DNA of 64,000 nucleotides, from contig NC_091251.1 in NCBI RefSeq assembly GCF_042477335.2, positions 36,596,501 through 36,660,500 of the forward strand. The letters are read 5' to 3'. Every line of letters starts with the position of its first letter. Position 1 is the stretch's first letter. The DNA comes from Ovis canadensis. Taxonomy: Eukaryota; Chordata; Mammalia; Artiodactyla; Bovidae. The translations under genes and the position numbers were made by a program. The notes under the pieces were generated by a model. That model did no database searches. It was not told the DNA's origin and saw only the letters and a program-made list of their open reading frames with translations. Shown one piece after another: positions 11,236 to 22,973 of this stretch.

Positions 11236-11639
11236 TCTAAGTCAAGAGGACTTTCCATCATGGGCATATTTCCGTTATGGGTAGACATCTTTCCTTGCCT
11301 CTCCTCTTGTGAACTTCCTCTGAAGCTTCACCAGCAATGTTTTCTCATGTCCCCATGGCTTCATGGATATTCCCATGCTTACTGGCTTTGAAGTCCGCAC
11401 AGGAAAACATCCTGGTAAGAGCTGTGACTGCTGTTTCTCTCTCCAGGTGGAACAGGGGGTAGAAGGAGGACTTTAGAATGAGGATCTGAAGTTTTCAAAG
11501 CTCTCTTGGAGGCCCAGTTGTGCAGTAGCATGGGAGAAATGTGGTGAAATCGGGCAAGGTTCTTGCCAAGAAGGCTCTTCCCTGAGTATTGTTATTGGTT
11601 TGTTTTCTGCTTCTGTAGCTCTAAGGTCACCCCTTAGGG

Positions 11640-11787
11640 CCATAGACACTATGAAGAGGGCCATCCGAATGGAGGTGAGGAAAAAGTTTCCAGTCTCAAG
11701 GGCGTTTCCTCTTCCTACACCATGCCCTTGAGATCAGGACCCTTCTCTCTGCTTTGACTCAGCTGGCCCTCTTCATAGTGTCTATGG
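11640..11787. repeat. Nested perfect inverted repeats
   Basis: The outer arms, 11640-11663 and 11764-11787, are exact 24-nt reverse complements. The loop of 100 nt contains a second pair, TCTCAAGGGC at 11694-11703 and GCCCTTGAGA at 11724-11733. No transposon family that I know is recognisable here. Confidence 0.9.
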
Positions 11788-12484
11788 GTCATTTTCTTCA
11801 GAGCGTGGTGCCTTTGGAGCAAATAGAGTCATGTCAAAAATTCTCCTACCTAGTCTACCTCAGATAGTCTCACTCCTAGAAAGTTAGCTCACACTAGCTC
11901 CAGTTCTTGGGTTATGTTCTTTATGGGATGCCATTTTTGCTCCTTAGACAGATCCAGGGTGAAACAGTTTCCTTTAAAGCCATCTACCCAAGGCTGGGCA
12001 ATACCTCCCTGGACACCCTCCTCCCCTCTCCATGCTGCCACCCCCCGGAACAGAAATCTCACAACTAATCAGTCTTCATTTCCCATTTTTCAGCCTTCAA
12101 GTAAGAATGTGTCAAGATGCAGCCTTGGTAATTGGTGCAAACCTGTTATTCGTTTTGGACCTTAGCTTTGGCCTTTGAAAGTCTGAATAGCCCAGTGCTT
12201 ATTTCAGCATAATTCCTGGCATCCCTGAACTTGGCTGTGATCAAGATCATGTGAAGGAATGGGTGACTGTCAAATCTAATCAGTTAATGCATTAGTGTGA
12301 AAACAAGTCAGGTCATTTGGGTTCATTGTTAATATTAGAATAATCTCTTTCAAATGTTGGTGAGCACCCTGAATATAACTGGAAGTGAAATTTTCCTTAT
12401 GAACTTTAAAAGTTGAAATTCTACCAGTTGGTGGAAACACAAATGCATGATTATTATTTTAAGAAAAATGTAATAATTGATTGT
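11788..12484. other. Intergenic, nothing recognised
   Basis: No supported gene; the 83-codon frame at 11914 has no recognisable domain. Confidence 0.4.
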
Positions 12485-12497
12485 AAAAGCTTATACT

Positions 12498-12719
12498 TGG
12501 CTTCCCCTATAGCTCAGAGGTAAAGAATGCCTGCAATGCAGGAGATGCAGGAGACGATGGTTTGATCCCTGGGTAGGGATGACCCCCTGGAGAAGGCAGG
12601 AAACCCACTCCAATATTCTTGCCTGAAGAATCCTATGCACAGAGGAGCCTGGCAGGCTACAGTCCAAAGGATCACAAAGAGTTGAACACAACTGAGCAAC
12701 TGAGCATGAGCACAAGCAC
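12498..12719 (+). mobile_element. Bov-tA SINE with 13-bp TSD
   Basis: A tRNA-derived head (GGCTTCCCCTATAGCTCAGA, with B box GGTTTGATCCC) is fused to a Bov-A body and ends in a GAGCATGAGCACAAGCAC tail. Perfect duplications AAAAGCTTATACT lie at 12485-12497 and 12720-12732. It is a mobile element, not a tRNA gene. Confidence 0.95.
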
Positions 12720-12920
12720 AAAAGCTTATACTACATAAAAAATTCATTAAGAATTTTCAGTTAAAAATAGTTTATTTTTATTTATATTTTATTTTTAAAT
12801 TTTCATTAGTTGACAGTTATATAAATAGTAAAAGAGAATGGATTACCTGGATAACTTTAGGAAAAAACCTTATATACCTTTTGAGCCAAAAATATTTACA
12901 ACATTTCAATGAAGAGTACA

Positions 12921-15900
12921 ATTCAGTTCAGTCGCTCAGTCATATCCAGCTCTTCGCGATCTCATGGACTGCAGCATGCCAGGCTTCCCTGTCCATCACC
13001 AACTCCCAGAGCTTGCTCAAACTCATGTCCATTGAGTCATTGATGCCATCCAACCATCTCATCCTCTGTCATCCACTTCTCCTCCCGCCTTCAATCTTTC
13101 CCAGCATCAAGGTCTTTTCAAATGAGTCAGTTCTTCTCATCAGGTGGCCAAAGTATTGGAGTTTCAGCTTCAGCATCAGTCCTTCCAATGAACATTCAGG
13201 ACTGATTTCCTTTAGGATGGCCTGGTTTGATCTCCTTGCAGTCCAAGGACTCTCAACAGTCTTCTCCAACACCACAGTTCAAAAGCATCAATTCTTCGGC
13301 GCTCAGCTCTCTTTATAGTCCGACTCTCACATCCATACATGACTACTGGAAAAACCATAGCTTTGACTAGATGGACCTTTGTTGGCAAAGTAATGTCTCT
13401 GCTTTTTAATGTGCTGTCTAGGTTGGTCATAGCTTTTCTTCCAAGGAGTGTCTTTTAATTTCATAGATGCAGTCACCATCTGCAGTGATTTTGGAGTCCC
13501 TCAAAATAAAGTCTGTCACTGTTCCCATTATTTCCCCATCTATTTGCCATGAAGTGATGGGACTGAATGCTATGATCTTAGTTTTCAGGATGGTGAGTTT
13601 TAAGCCTACTTTTTCCACTCTCTCCTTTCACTTTCATCAAGAGGCTCTTTAGTTCTTTATTTCATGCCATAAGGGTGGTGTCATCTGCATATCTGAGGTT
13701 ATTGATATTTCTCCTGGCAATCTTGATTCCAGTTTGTGCTTTATTCAGCCCAGCATTTTGCATGACGTACTTTGCATATAAGTTTAATAAGCAGGGTGAC
13801 AATATACAACCTTGACATACTCCTTTCCCAATTTGGAATCAGTCTGTTCCATGTCCAATTCTAACTGTTGCTTCTTGACCTGCATACAGATTTGTCAGAG
13901 GCAGTTCAGGTGGTCTGGTATTTCCATCTCTTTAAGAATTTTCCACAGTTTATTGGGATCCACACAGTCAAAGGCTTTGGCATAATCAATAAAGCAGAAG
14001 TAAATGTTTTTCTGGAACTCTTTTCCTTTTTTGATGACCCAACAGGTGTTGGCAATTTGATCCCTGGTTCCTCTGGCTCTTCTGAATCCAGCTTGAACAA
14101 TGGAAGTTCACAGTTCATATATTGTTGAAGCCTGCTTGGATAATTTTAAGCATTACTTTGCTAGCATGTGAGATGAATGCAATTATGTGGTAGTTTGAAC
14201 ATTCTTTGGCATTGCCTTTCTTTGGCATTGGAATGAAAACTGACCTTTTCCAGTCCTATGGCCACTGCTGAGTTTTCCAAATTTGCTGGCATACTGAGTG
14301 CAGCACTTTAATAGCATTATCTTTTAGGATTTGAAATAGTTCAACTGGAATTCCATCACCTCCACTTGCTTTGTAGTGATGTTTCCTAAGGCCCACTTGA
14401 CTTCACATTCCAGGATGTCTAACTCTAGGTGAGTAATCACACCATTGTGGTTATCTGGGCAGTGAAGATCTTTTTTGTACAGTTCTTTTGTGTATTCTTG
14501 CCATCTCTTCTTAATATCTTCTACTTCTGTTAGGTGCATACCATTTCTGCCCTTTATTGAGCCCATCTTTGCATGAAATGTTCCTTTGGTATCTCTAATT
14601 TTCTTGAAGCAATCTCTAGTCTTTCCCATTCTGTTTTTCTCTATTTCTTTGCATTGATCACTGAGGAAGGCTTTCTTATCTCTCCTTGCTATTCTTTGGA
14701 ACTCTACATTCAAGTGGCTATATCTTTCCTTTTCTCCTTTGCCTTTTGCTTCTCTTCTATTCTCAGCTACTTGTAATGCTTCCACAGACAACCATTTTGC
14801 CTCTTTGCATTTCTTTTTCTTGGGGATGGTCTTGATCACTGCCTCCTGTACAATGTCACGAACCTCCGTCCGTAGTTCTTCAGGCACTCTATCAGATTTA
14901 ATCCCTTGAATCTATTTGTCACTTCCACTGTATAATTGTGAGGGATTTGATTTAGGTCATACCTGAATGGTCTACTGGTTATCCCTACTTTCTCCAATTT
15001 AAGTCTGAATTTGGCAATAAGGAGTTCATAATCTGAGCCACAGTCAGCTCCCAGTCTTGTTTTTGCTAACTGTATAGAGCTTCTAGCCATCTTTGGCTGC
15101 AAAGAATATAATCAATCTGATTTTGGTGTTGACCATCTGGTGATGTCCATGTGTAGAGTCTTCTCTTGTGTTGCTGGAAGAGGGTTTTTGCTATGGCCAG
15201 TGCATTCTCTTGGCAAAACTCTGTCAGCCTTTGCCCTGCTTCATTCCGTACTCCAAGGCCAAACTTGCCTGTTACTCTTGACTTCCTACTTTTGCATTCC
15301 AGTCCCCTTTAATGAAAATGTTGTTAGTTATAGAAGGTCTTGTAGGTCTTCATAGAACCATTTAACTTCAGCTTCTTCAGTGTTACTGGTTGGGGCATAG
15401 ACTTGGATTACTGTGATATTGAATAGTTTGCCTTGGAAATGAACAGCGATCATTCTGTTATTTTTGAGATTGCACCCAAGTACTGCAGTTTGGACTCTTT
15501 TGTTGACTATGAGGGCTACTCCATTTCTCCTAAGGGATTCTTGCCCACAGTAGTAGATATAATGGTCATCTGAGTTAAATTTGCCCATTCCTGTCCATTT
15601 TAGTTCACTGATTCCTAAAATGTCAATGTTCACTCTTGCCATCCTGTTTGACCACTTCCATTTGCCTTGATTCATGGACCTAACATTCCAGGTTCCTATG
15701 CAATATTGCTCTACAGCATTGGACTTTACTTCCATCACCAGTCACATCCACAGCTGGGTGTTGTTTTTGCTTTGGCTCCATCTCTTCATTCTTTCTGGAG
15801 TTATTTCTCCACTCTTCTCCAGCAGCATGTTGGGCACCCACTGACCTGGGGATAATGGCGACCTCCTTCAAAAGGTCCTGTGTCTGCCCTGCTGTGCTCG

Positions 15901-16145
15901 GTGCCCCCGACTCTGCAGCAGCCACAGCCGACCCATGCAGCCGCCGGAGACTCCTGGACACTCACAGGCAAGTCTGCGTCAGTCTTTTGTGGGGTCATTC
16001 CTCCTTTCTCCTGGGTCCTGGTGCACACAGGGTTTTGTTTGTGCCCTCCAAGAGTCTGTTTCCCCAGTCCTGTGTAAGTTCTGGTGGCTCTATGGGGTTA
16101 ATGATGACCTCCTCCAAGTGAGCCTATGCCACACCCTGGTGTGGG
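12921..16145 (-). mobile_element. Nearly full-length BovB (RTE clade) LINE
   Basis: About 3.2 kb antisense, close to the full BovB length. Reading the minus strand, the N-terminal endonuclease (frame 15738-15328) has the RTE-type start GTWNVRSMNQGKW, an ISELKWTG block and a YAPTSNTEE block. A linker and pre-RT region follow in frames 15102-14836 and 14887-14324. RT motifs (KAFDCVDH-type region near 13980) and the C-terminal block YGCESRTIKRAERRRIDAFEL end near 13212. The frame is broken several times, so the copy is dead. The 3' end carries the TTCAG-type terminus at 12921. AGTACAA occurs at both edges (12915-12921 and 16151-16157) and may be the target duplication. BovB entered ruminants by horizontal transfer (established knowledge). 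Confidence 0.93.
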
Positions 16146-16667
16146 TAAATAGTACAACTACTATTTAACTTAACAAATAGTACAAAGTGGGATGGTAGAA
16201 ATGGATTAGATCATGATTCTGTGATTTTATTATAGTATTTGTGAATTGATATATTAGCATATCTCATGTTAAATAAGCTAATCTTTAAAAACTATATTTT
16301 TTGGGAAGATTTAAAAATTGAGGTATAATTTCCATGCAGTAAAGTACACAGATCATAAATGTGCAACTCAGTAAATTTTCACAAAGTAAGCATATCCAGA
16401 GCAGGAATCAAACATTTCCAGCTTGCTTCCTACACCTTCCCAGTTAGTACTCCCTAAGGCTACCACTATTCTGACCACTGTCATCATAGATTGCTTTAGA
16501 ATTATGTTCAATTTTTAGCTACTGTTGAGATTATGAGTCTTTCAAGAAAAAAATTATATTTGTAAATTCTTTTTATTTTGAGAGAATACATTAATTTTTA
16601 GCCACTTAAAAAGTTTATGAGGAAGATGTCTTCCAAAACCATAATACCCATAGGAAAAACCGTCAAT
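16146..16667. other. A+T-rich, probable old L1 fragment
   Basis: 16315-16510 (TTGAGGTATAATTTCCATGC, CATAAATGTGCAACTCAG, CCACTATTCTGACCACTGTC) looks like an old mammalian L1 3' piece. The rest is unassigned. Confidence 0.5.
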
Positions 16668-16683
16668 AAAGAGTATAAAAAGA

Positions 16684-16859
16684 CGGGGGGACTTCCCTGG
16701 TGGTCCAGTGGCTAAGACTCTGCACTCATAATGCAGAGGGCCCCTGTTCAAGCCCTGGTCAGGGAACTAGATCCCACATGCTGCAACTAAAGACTGAAGA
16801 TCTCACATGCTGCAATTAAGACCTGGTGTAGCCAAATAAATAAATAAATATTTTAAAAA
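16684..16859 (+). mobile_element. CHR-type SINE with 16-bp TSD
   Basis: Head GGGACTTCCCTGGTGGTCCA, body ending in AAATAAATAAATAAATATTT. Perfect duplications AAAGAGTATAAAAAGA lie at 16668-16683 and 16860-16875. Confidence 0.95.
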
Positions 16860-17315
16860 AAAGAGTATAAAAAGAGTTGTTAAAAAAGAAAAAAGTGAAA
16901 AGAAAAATATCAGCTACCCGTCAGTCTTGGTTATCCATATACCTCAGATGAAAATCATCAAAAGTGATAAATGTATAGCACAGTGACCATAGATATATAG
17001 ACTTTACATCCAGTCATTTGGCTATAAAGTATACTTATTGCCCCTCTACTTTTAAGGCTCATCAATGTATTGGCCCCACACTTGGCTTGAAGTGTTCAAT
17101 GTTTTGCTCCCCATTCTTTTTGTCATCCCTTCCCTCACCATCCCGTCTATCTAGCCAAAGGTGGATATGATAGGGTTACTGCTACTTACCTGCTACTAGC
17201 TATTATTATTGACTGCCTACCAATGCCTGGGGTTGACTGAGACTTCAAAAATGTCATTTCTAAGTCTTCCTGAAATCCTATTGGGTAGGTGGTATTACTC
17301 CAATATATATGGAAA

Positions 17316-17536
17316 AGTGAAAGTGAAAGTGAAGTCGCTCAGTCGTGTCCGACTCTTTGCGACCCTGTGGGCTGTAGCCCACCAAGCTCCTCTGTCCATG
17401 GGATTCTCCAGGCAAGAGTACTGGAGTGGGTTGCCATTTCCTTCTCCAGGGGATCTTCCCAACCCAGGGATTGAACCCAGGTCTCCCGCATTGCATGGCA
17501 GATGCTTTAACCTCTGAGCCACCAGGGAAGCTCTGA
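17316..17536 (-). mobile_element. Bov-tA SINE, antisense, 14-bp TSD
   Basis: It starts with the reversed Bov-A end (AGTGAAAGTGAAGTCGCTCA) and ends with the reversed tRNA-like head (CTCTGAGCCACCAGGGAAGC). Perfect duplications AATATATATGGAAA lie at 17302-17315 and 17537-17550. Confidence 0.95.
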
Positions 17537-17550
17537 AATATATATGGAAA

Positions 17551-18494
17551 CACAGTTGCAAAGAGGTGCGGTGTTTTTGAGGACACGTAGTCACAAAGGA
17601 CTGAGCCAAGATTTATACCCAACTGTATCTGGCTCCAAAGCTTACCTGACTCTGGTAAGGCATAAAGGAACACTGGAGTGTTGGGGAGGGACAGGTAGGC
17701 AGTAGACTCCGCAGCTGGGAAGGGAAGGTCTAACAAGGTAGTCTTCAGGTGCTCAGCTAGGGTGGGCATGGGCATAGTGAAGTTTGGGACTGAGATTAAG
17801 GGAGAGAGAAGGGGCTGGTGATGGTCAGGGCTGCAGGCAATGCCGGGTGGGGGCTATGAGTGGGAGTCTATGAGGACTGAGCCGACAGAAACCCATAGTT
17901 TCTCCAGTTCTGCTCACCAGGAAGGGAGAACTGGTGTCTGCAGCCCTTGGGGGACAGGGAGGTGGCATTTCCACATCTCAACCCCTCTGGCCTGGGCGGA
18001 CAGCCAGAGCGGAGAGCCAGGGAAGCACCAAGGCAGGAGAGATCATTATCGGGAGGAAGGAAGCTCTGGCAGCTCCCACTGGCTTGTTTGTGACAAGTGG
18101 GCACTGGGCCACGGAAGGCCCTTGAGGTCAAGGGAAACGTGATCCTGGAACAGCGGGATGAAGCTGGGACACTCCCCTGACACTGCGCCTTCAGGGCTAA
18201 GCGATCAGGCCAGCAGAGCCGGGCGCAGGGCCCAGGACGGAAGAGTGGTGGGCTGGAGAAGGGGGAGGGCAGAGCGGCGGGGTTGGGGTGGGGTGGAGAG
18301 AAGAGAGAGGATTGCGATCCTTGGAACACCCCATCAGCAGTCCCTTGGCTAGAGAGGTAATGACCTTTACTGCAGCGACGTGGTGTAACTGGCTCTTCAG
18401 AGCTCTCCGACATTGCCTCACGGGTGAACTCTCACCCAGTGCCCCTCTGGTCCCTGCAGAGGTCTCCATTTCTGGCCAGTGACAGAATAGAAAG
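17551..18494. other. Moderately G+C-rich intergenic sequence
   Basis: Overlapping frames exist on both strands (the longest is the minus frame at 17868-18413) but none has a recognisable domain, and no splice-supported exon was found. Purine-rich near 18230-18310. Confidence 0.4.
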
Positions 18495-18690
18495 TGCACT
18501 GCCTAAAGAGTCGAGAGACCCAGTTTCAAGTCCAAATTCTGCTACTAACCACCCTGACGAGCTCTTTAATTAATAAAGCCATCTGAAACCTCAATTTCCT
18601 CATCCCGAAAGAAGTAATCCCTGTCGAGTCTGTCTCACAAGGGATGCACGTGGGCACACCGTGAAGAGCCTGAAATGCCATGTCATTGTG
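18495..18690 (-). repeat. MIR fragment
   Basis: GAGACCCAGTTTCAAGTCC, ACCTCAATTTCCTCATC and GTGAAGAGCCTGAA are in the order expected of an antisense MIR. Confidence 0.7.
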
Positions 18691-19148
18691 ATGAGCTGTG
18701 GCCTCCTTCTCTTCCCTCCTGGCTGCCTCCCTGCACACAGGCCACCTCACTACCACATCAGGGCTGGGGAAGAGACCCAGTTTAGGAACAGGAGTAACTC
18801 TTTCCTAAATCCCATACACTCTCTTTCCAGTCCTTTCTTCCTCGTGCCATGCTGCCATAAGAAGATGGGGCACGGGAGAGATGTATGAGGCACAGACCAA
18901 GGAACCCACACCCCTAAACTTATTGCAGATAAACTTCTGAAAAAATAGCAATAAAAAGTAGAGAGATCACCACCTCTTCTAGAGCTTAGCCTGCTAAGGT
19001 ATCACCTCAACTCTCCAGGCCCCTATCTTTTCAGAGGAGCTTAATCCAGGAAGGGTCCCAAGAGATGTCAGAAGAGAAACTTCTGGGTGGAGGAGTGGTC
19101 CAGAGGCCTGGAGAGGGAATTAGCTCAAGCACAAGGAAGGCTGGAAAA
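18691..19148. other. 3' flank and probable 3' UTR of the RNase gene
   Basis: Lies downstream of the stop codon at 19149-19151 on the minus strand. A minus-strand AATAAA is not obvious directly after the stop. The plus-strand AATAAA near 18950 is on the wrong strand. Confidence 0.35.
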
Positions 19149-19619
19149 CTAAAGGACTTTGTCCAAGTGGACTGGAACCAGCTTGAATTTCCCAGAGTCC
19201 CCTTTCTTGGGAGGGTTACAGGCCACAATGTAAGAAGTGACCCGTTTCTTCTCCTTGTACTTGCAGTCTGGGTATCTCCTTGAGGTGAGCTTACACTCAG
19301 TCAGGGATACAGGCTTTTGGCTTCGGTGGCAGTTATTCTCACGATTCTTGCAGGCTGTGTTGGGAGTCTGACAAGCGGTGGCCACATTGGAGAAGGACTC
19401 ATGCAGGAAGGTGTTGAGGTCTTTGCAGCGTTTGGAGAGCTTGTTGATTTTGTGCATCGCAGCGTTGCAGCCTTGAGGACTGGGCTGCACGTGCTGAGTT
19501 TCAAACCACTGAGCTGGGGTCATGTTCCCAGGCCTGGCACTGACTGGGTCCTCGGCCACCCACAGCCCCAGCAGCAGGAGCAGCAGCAGAGGGCAGAATC
19601 CTCCTCTGGCTGGGGCCAT
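19149..19619 (-). CDS. RNASE7: RNase A family, RNASE7/RNASE8-like
   Basis: A 156-residue secreted ribonuclease in a single coding exon, as is usual for RNase A genes. Residues 1-28 are a Leu-rich signal peptide (seven Leu in a row) ending near PVSA. The mature protein is strongly basic and has eight cysteines for four disulphides. Catalytic residues are all visible: His43 in the QH block, Lys66 in the CKDLNTF signature (65-71), and His151 in the VHLD block near the C terminus. Length and sequence fit the RNase 7/8 branch, which in human includes the skin antimicrobial protein RNase 7. Antimicrobial activity here is inferred from family and charge. The start is the first ATG of the frame and heads the signal peptide. 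The gene lies between RNASE13 and a broken copy at 926-1374, so synteny fits RNASE7. I use that symbol, but the RNASE7/RNASE8 split may not hold in ruminants. A spliced 5' untranslated exon is expected but was not located. Confidence 0.93.
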   Translation of the reverse strand: MAPARGGFCPLLLLLLLGLWVAEDPVSARPGNMTPAQWFETQHVQPSPQGCNAAMHKINKLSKRCKDLNTFLHESFSNVATACQTPNTACKNRENNCHRSQKPVSLTECKLTSRRYPDCKYKEKKRVTSYIVACNPPKKGDSGKFKLVPVHLDKVL

Positions 19620-21496
19620 CTCTCTTAGGGGGCACAGTTAGAAGGGAGGAGTGGGGTCTCTGGGGATGGAGAGCAGGAGGTGGAAATTAGCTCTCCTGAA
19701 CCTGCTCCTTCCAGCTGATCACTGTCTCCCTCCCCCTCTGTCTCCTTCCTCCCTCTGCCCGTGTCTTTCTCCTCCTCTCCTCTCTGTGTGCACACAGCTG
19801 CTATGACCCCTTCCCATAATCCTAGGGCTCTGTCCCCCTCATCTTGTGTCCCTATCTTTCATTCATTCATTGTCCCACAAGTCTCCTACTCCTTGCTCCA
19901 TCTCCTCTCTCTCACATCCATCCTTCTGTGTCCCTGTTTGTATCCTTTTCCCTGTGTTTTGTACCCTCCATGACTCCATCCCCATCTCCTCCATAGCCCC
20001 GTTTTGTGCCCCCAGCCTCTAGCATCTCTCTCCTCTCTCCCCTTTGTGTCCTCATCCATCCACATTGAGTCCCTCCTTTGTCCACCTTGTCACTCACCTG
20101 AGGGTACTCTTATCTGGCCAGAGCCCATCCCTTCCCTGTCCTCTCTCCTCACCCACGTTCTACTGCAGCCTCACCTCGTCACTGAGTCTTCCTGTTGCAA
20201 CGCCGGCTCAGTGGACACAGCTTCCTTCCGCTGGTCTTCAGATCTCTGAGGGCCTCCTCTCCCTCCACGAACTCCTTGAGAGCTGGCCTGGCCTGTGGTG
20301 CCTTTATTTGGGTGTGGGCTGGGAAGCAGCCCTGGATCAGGAAATGAATCAGGTTCATGCCTTTCCACTTACATATTCCAAGTGAGTAAGTGGAGCTAGT
20401 ACACCTGCCTAAACATCTTTAGCAATGAGGAAGTCTGAATCGGCATACTCAAAGAGTAGATCTGGCCTCTAGCCACAAGATTGTAATGACTCTGATAAAA
20501 CACTTGACCCAGGTGTCTACCCCAAATGAGAGCTGTCATTTATCCTCTCCTATATACACCTCTGGTTCTGATTCTGGGAAGAGCCCATGGCTGTGGTGGT
20601 AAGGGTTGCTTTTTTCTGATCTGAGATACAGATGGAATAGTCTAGAAGGTTACTTTGCATGACGTCTTATCATCAGGACTTTTTGCTAATCTTTTGGTGG
20701 AGACAGCGAAGTGGACCAATCGTCACAGCCACTATTCCCAGCACCATTCCAACTCAACCATCCTACAGTGATTCATCCTTCTGGGTCCCTCCTGTTCCAG
20801 GGTCAAGCAAGGTCACCTGGCTTTACCTGGAGATGATGCCCAACACCTCTCATCCTTCACTCTTTCCCTCACTGCTTTATTAAAAATTTCAGCCCTTAGT
20901 GTCCAAATTTGAGAATGCTGCTGGTGGGGATGCTGCTCCACAGCTAACTAGACCTTCCTCCGCCTGTGCTCCCTGTTACTTGCGGCAGTTACAGCTGTGC
21001 GGAGAGCTGGAGTCCATGCCGCTCCTGTGGCTCCAGTGAGCTTGGTATGTGAGACTCAGAAGAACTGAGATACCAAGGAAGAGAAGCATCACTACAGGTG
21101 GATGGAAGGCCTAGAAAACGGACATGAACAGTGTTCTTCTTCTCAGGATTTACTTGTAAGCAGTAAGTGATCTCAGAATAGTGGATTCAGGTTCGTTCAC
21201 GTAGTCAGCATCTACTATGGGCCAAGGAGCTTGGGATATACCAGTGAATAAAAGTCAAAATCCCTACCTTTGGAATGCTTACATTTCATTGAGGGAAGAG
21301 AATATTTACATAACATTGGAGGAAGGACAGTAAAAAAAAAAATACATATTTTGTGCAAAGTGATCATTGCTAAGGAAAAAAGAAAAAATGGAGATTGGTA
21401 GGCAGTGATTTTTAAACTGGGTCATTGAAGTAGGTGACTGGAAAAACACTTGAAGGTGAGAAAGTGAACTTGTTCTTGTCTGGGGAAGAAGGCTCC
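19620..21496. other. 5' flank of RNASE7-like, pyrimidine-rich tract, old repeat
   Basis: 19700-20130 is strongly C/T-rich on the plus strand, with recurring TGTCCC and CTCCTC words, so it would be purine-rich in the RNase transcript. The noncoding first exon and promoter are expected in this stretch but I could not place them. 21180-21496 looks like an old interspersed repeat whose other half resumes at 22974, after a BovB insertion. Confidence 0.45.
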
Positions 21497-21507
21497 AAAG
21501 CAGAGGG

Positions 21508-22962
21508 ATTCAGTTCAGTTCAGTCACTCAGTCGCGTCCAGCTCTTTGTGATCCCATGGACTGCAGCATGCCAGGCTTCCCGGTCCATTGCTGAAACTCA
21601 CATCCATTGAGCTGGTGATGCCATCCAACCATCTCATCTTCTGTTGACCCCTTCTCCCGCCTTCAATTTTTCCCAGCATCAGGGTCTTTTCCAGTGAGTC
21701 AGTCACATCAGGTAGCCAAAGTATTGGAGTTTCAGCTTCAGCTTCCTCAGTCCTTCCAATGAATATTCAGGACTGATTTCCTTTAGGATGGACTAGTTGG
21801 ATCTCCTTGCAGTCCCAGGGACTCTCAAGAGTCTTCTCCAACACCACAGTTCAAAAGCATCAATTCTTCAGTGCTCAGCTTTGTAGTCCAACTCTCACAT
21901 CTATAATGACTACTGGAAAAACCATAGCTTTGACTAGATGGACTTTTGTCGGCAAATTGATGTCTCTGCTTTTTAATATGCTGTCTAGGTTGGTCATAGA
22001 TTTTCTTCCAAGGAGCAAGCGTCTTTTAATTTCATGGCTGCAGTCACCAGCTGAAGCAATTTTGGAGCCCAAGAAAATAAAGTCTGTCACTGTTTCCATT
22101 GTTTCTCCATCTATTTCCTATGAAGTGATAGGACTGGAAGCCATGATCTCAGTTTTTTGCATGTTGAACTTTTTTACTCTCCTCTTTCACTTTCATTAAG
22201 AGTCTCTTTAGTTCTTCTTCACTTTCTGCCATAAGGATGGTGTCATCTGCATATCTGAGGTTATTGATATTTCTCCCCGCAATCTTGATTCCAGCTTGTG
22301 TTTCTTCCAGTCCAGCGTTTCTCATGATGTACTCTGCATAGAAGTTAAATAAGCAGGGTGCAATATATAGTCTTGATGTACTCCTTTCTGGATTTGGAGC
22401 CAGTCTGTTGTTCCATATCCAGTTCTAACTGTTGCTTCTTGACCTGAATACAGATTCGTCAGGAGGCAGGTCAGGTGATTGGGTATTCCCATCTCTTTAA
22501 GAATTTTCCAGTTTATTGTGATCCACACAGTCAAAGGCTTTGGCGTAATCAATAAAGCAGAAGTAAATGTTTTTCTGAAACTCTCTAGCTTTTTCAATGA
22601 TCCAGCGGATGTTGGTAATTTGATCTCTGGTTCCTCTGCCTTTTCTAAAACCAGCTTGAACATCTGGAAGTTCACAGTTCAAGTATTGCTGAAGCCTGGC
22701 TTGGAGAATTCTGAGCATTACTTTGTTAGCGTGTAAGATGAGTACAATGGTGTGGTCGTTTGCACATTCTTTGGCATTGCCTTTCTTTGGCATTGGAATG
22801 AAAACTGACCTTTTTCAGTCCTGCTGAGTTTTCTAAATTTGCTGACATATTGAGTGCATCCCGTTAACAGCATTATCTTTTAGGATTTGAAATAGCTCAA
22901 CTGGAATTCCATCACCTCCACTAGCCTTGTTCATCATGATGCTGTCCCCTCTCCAGTATGAA
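21508..22962 (-). mobile_element. BovB LINE, 5'-truncated, 11-bp TSD
   Basis: About 1.45 kb antisense. The left end shows the TTCAGTTCAGTCACTCAG terminus. RT-domain remnants are readable on the minus strand (FIDYAKAFDCVDH region near 22540 and KVHLVKAMVFPVV near 21930), with frameshifts. Perfect duplications AAAGCAGAGGG lie at 21497-21507 and 22963-22973. The last ~22 bases (22940-22962) are not BovB and include a reversed copy of the flank (see the findings). Confidence 0.93.
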
Positions 22963-22973
22963 AAAGCAGAGGG

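Noticed and set aside
12498-12719. tRNA gene from the tRNA-like head
   Set aside because: It is the head of a Bov-tA SINE flanked by a 13-bp target duplication. The same applies to the other Bov-tA and CHR copies.
14324-14887. 187-codon minus frame as a host gene
   Set aside because: It lies within the BovB element and continues between its endonuclease and RT regions.
17868-18413. 181-codon minus frame as a gene
   Set aside because: No recognisable domain, low-complexity Pro/Ser-rich composition, overlapping frames on both strands, and no splice or Kozak support.
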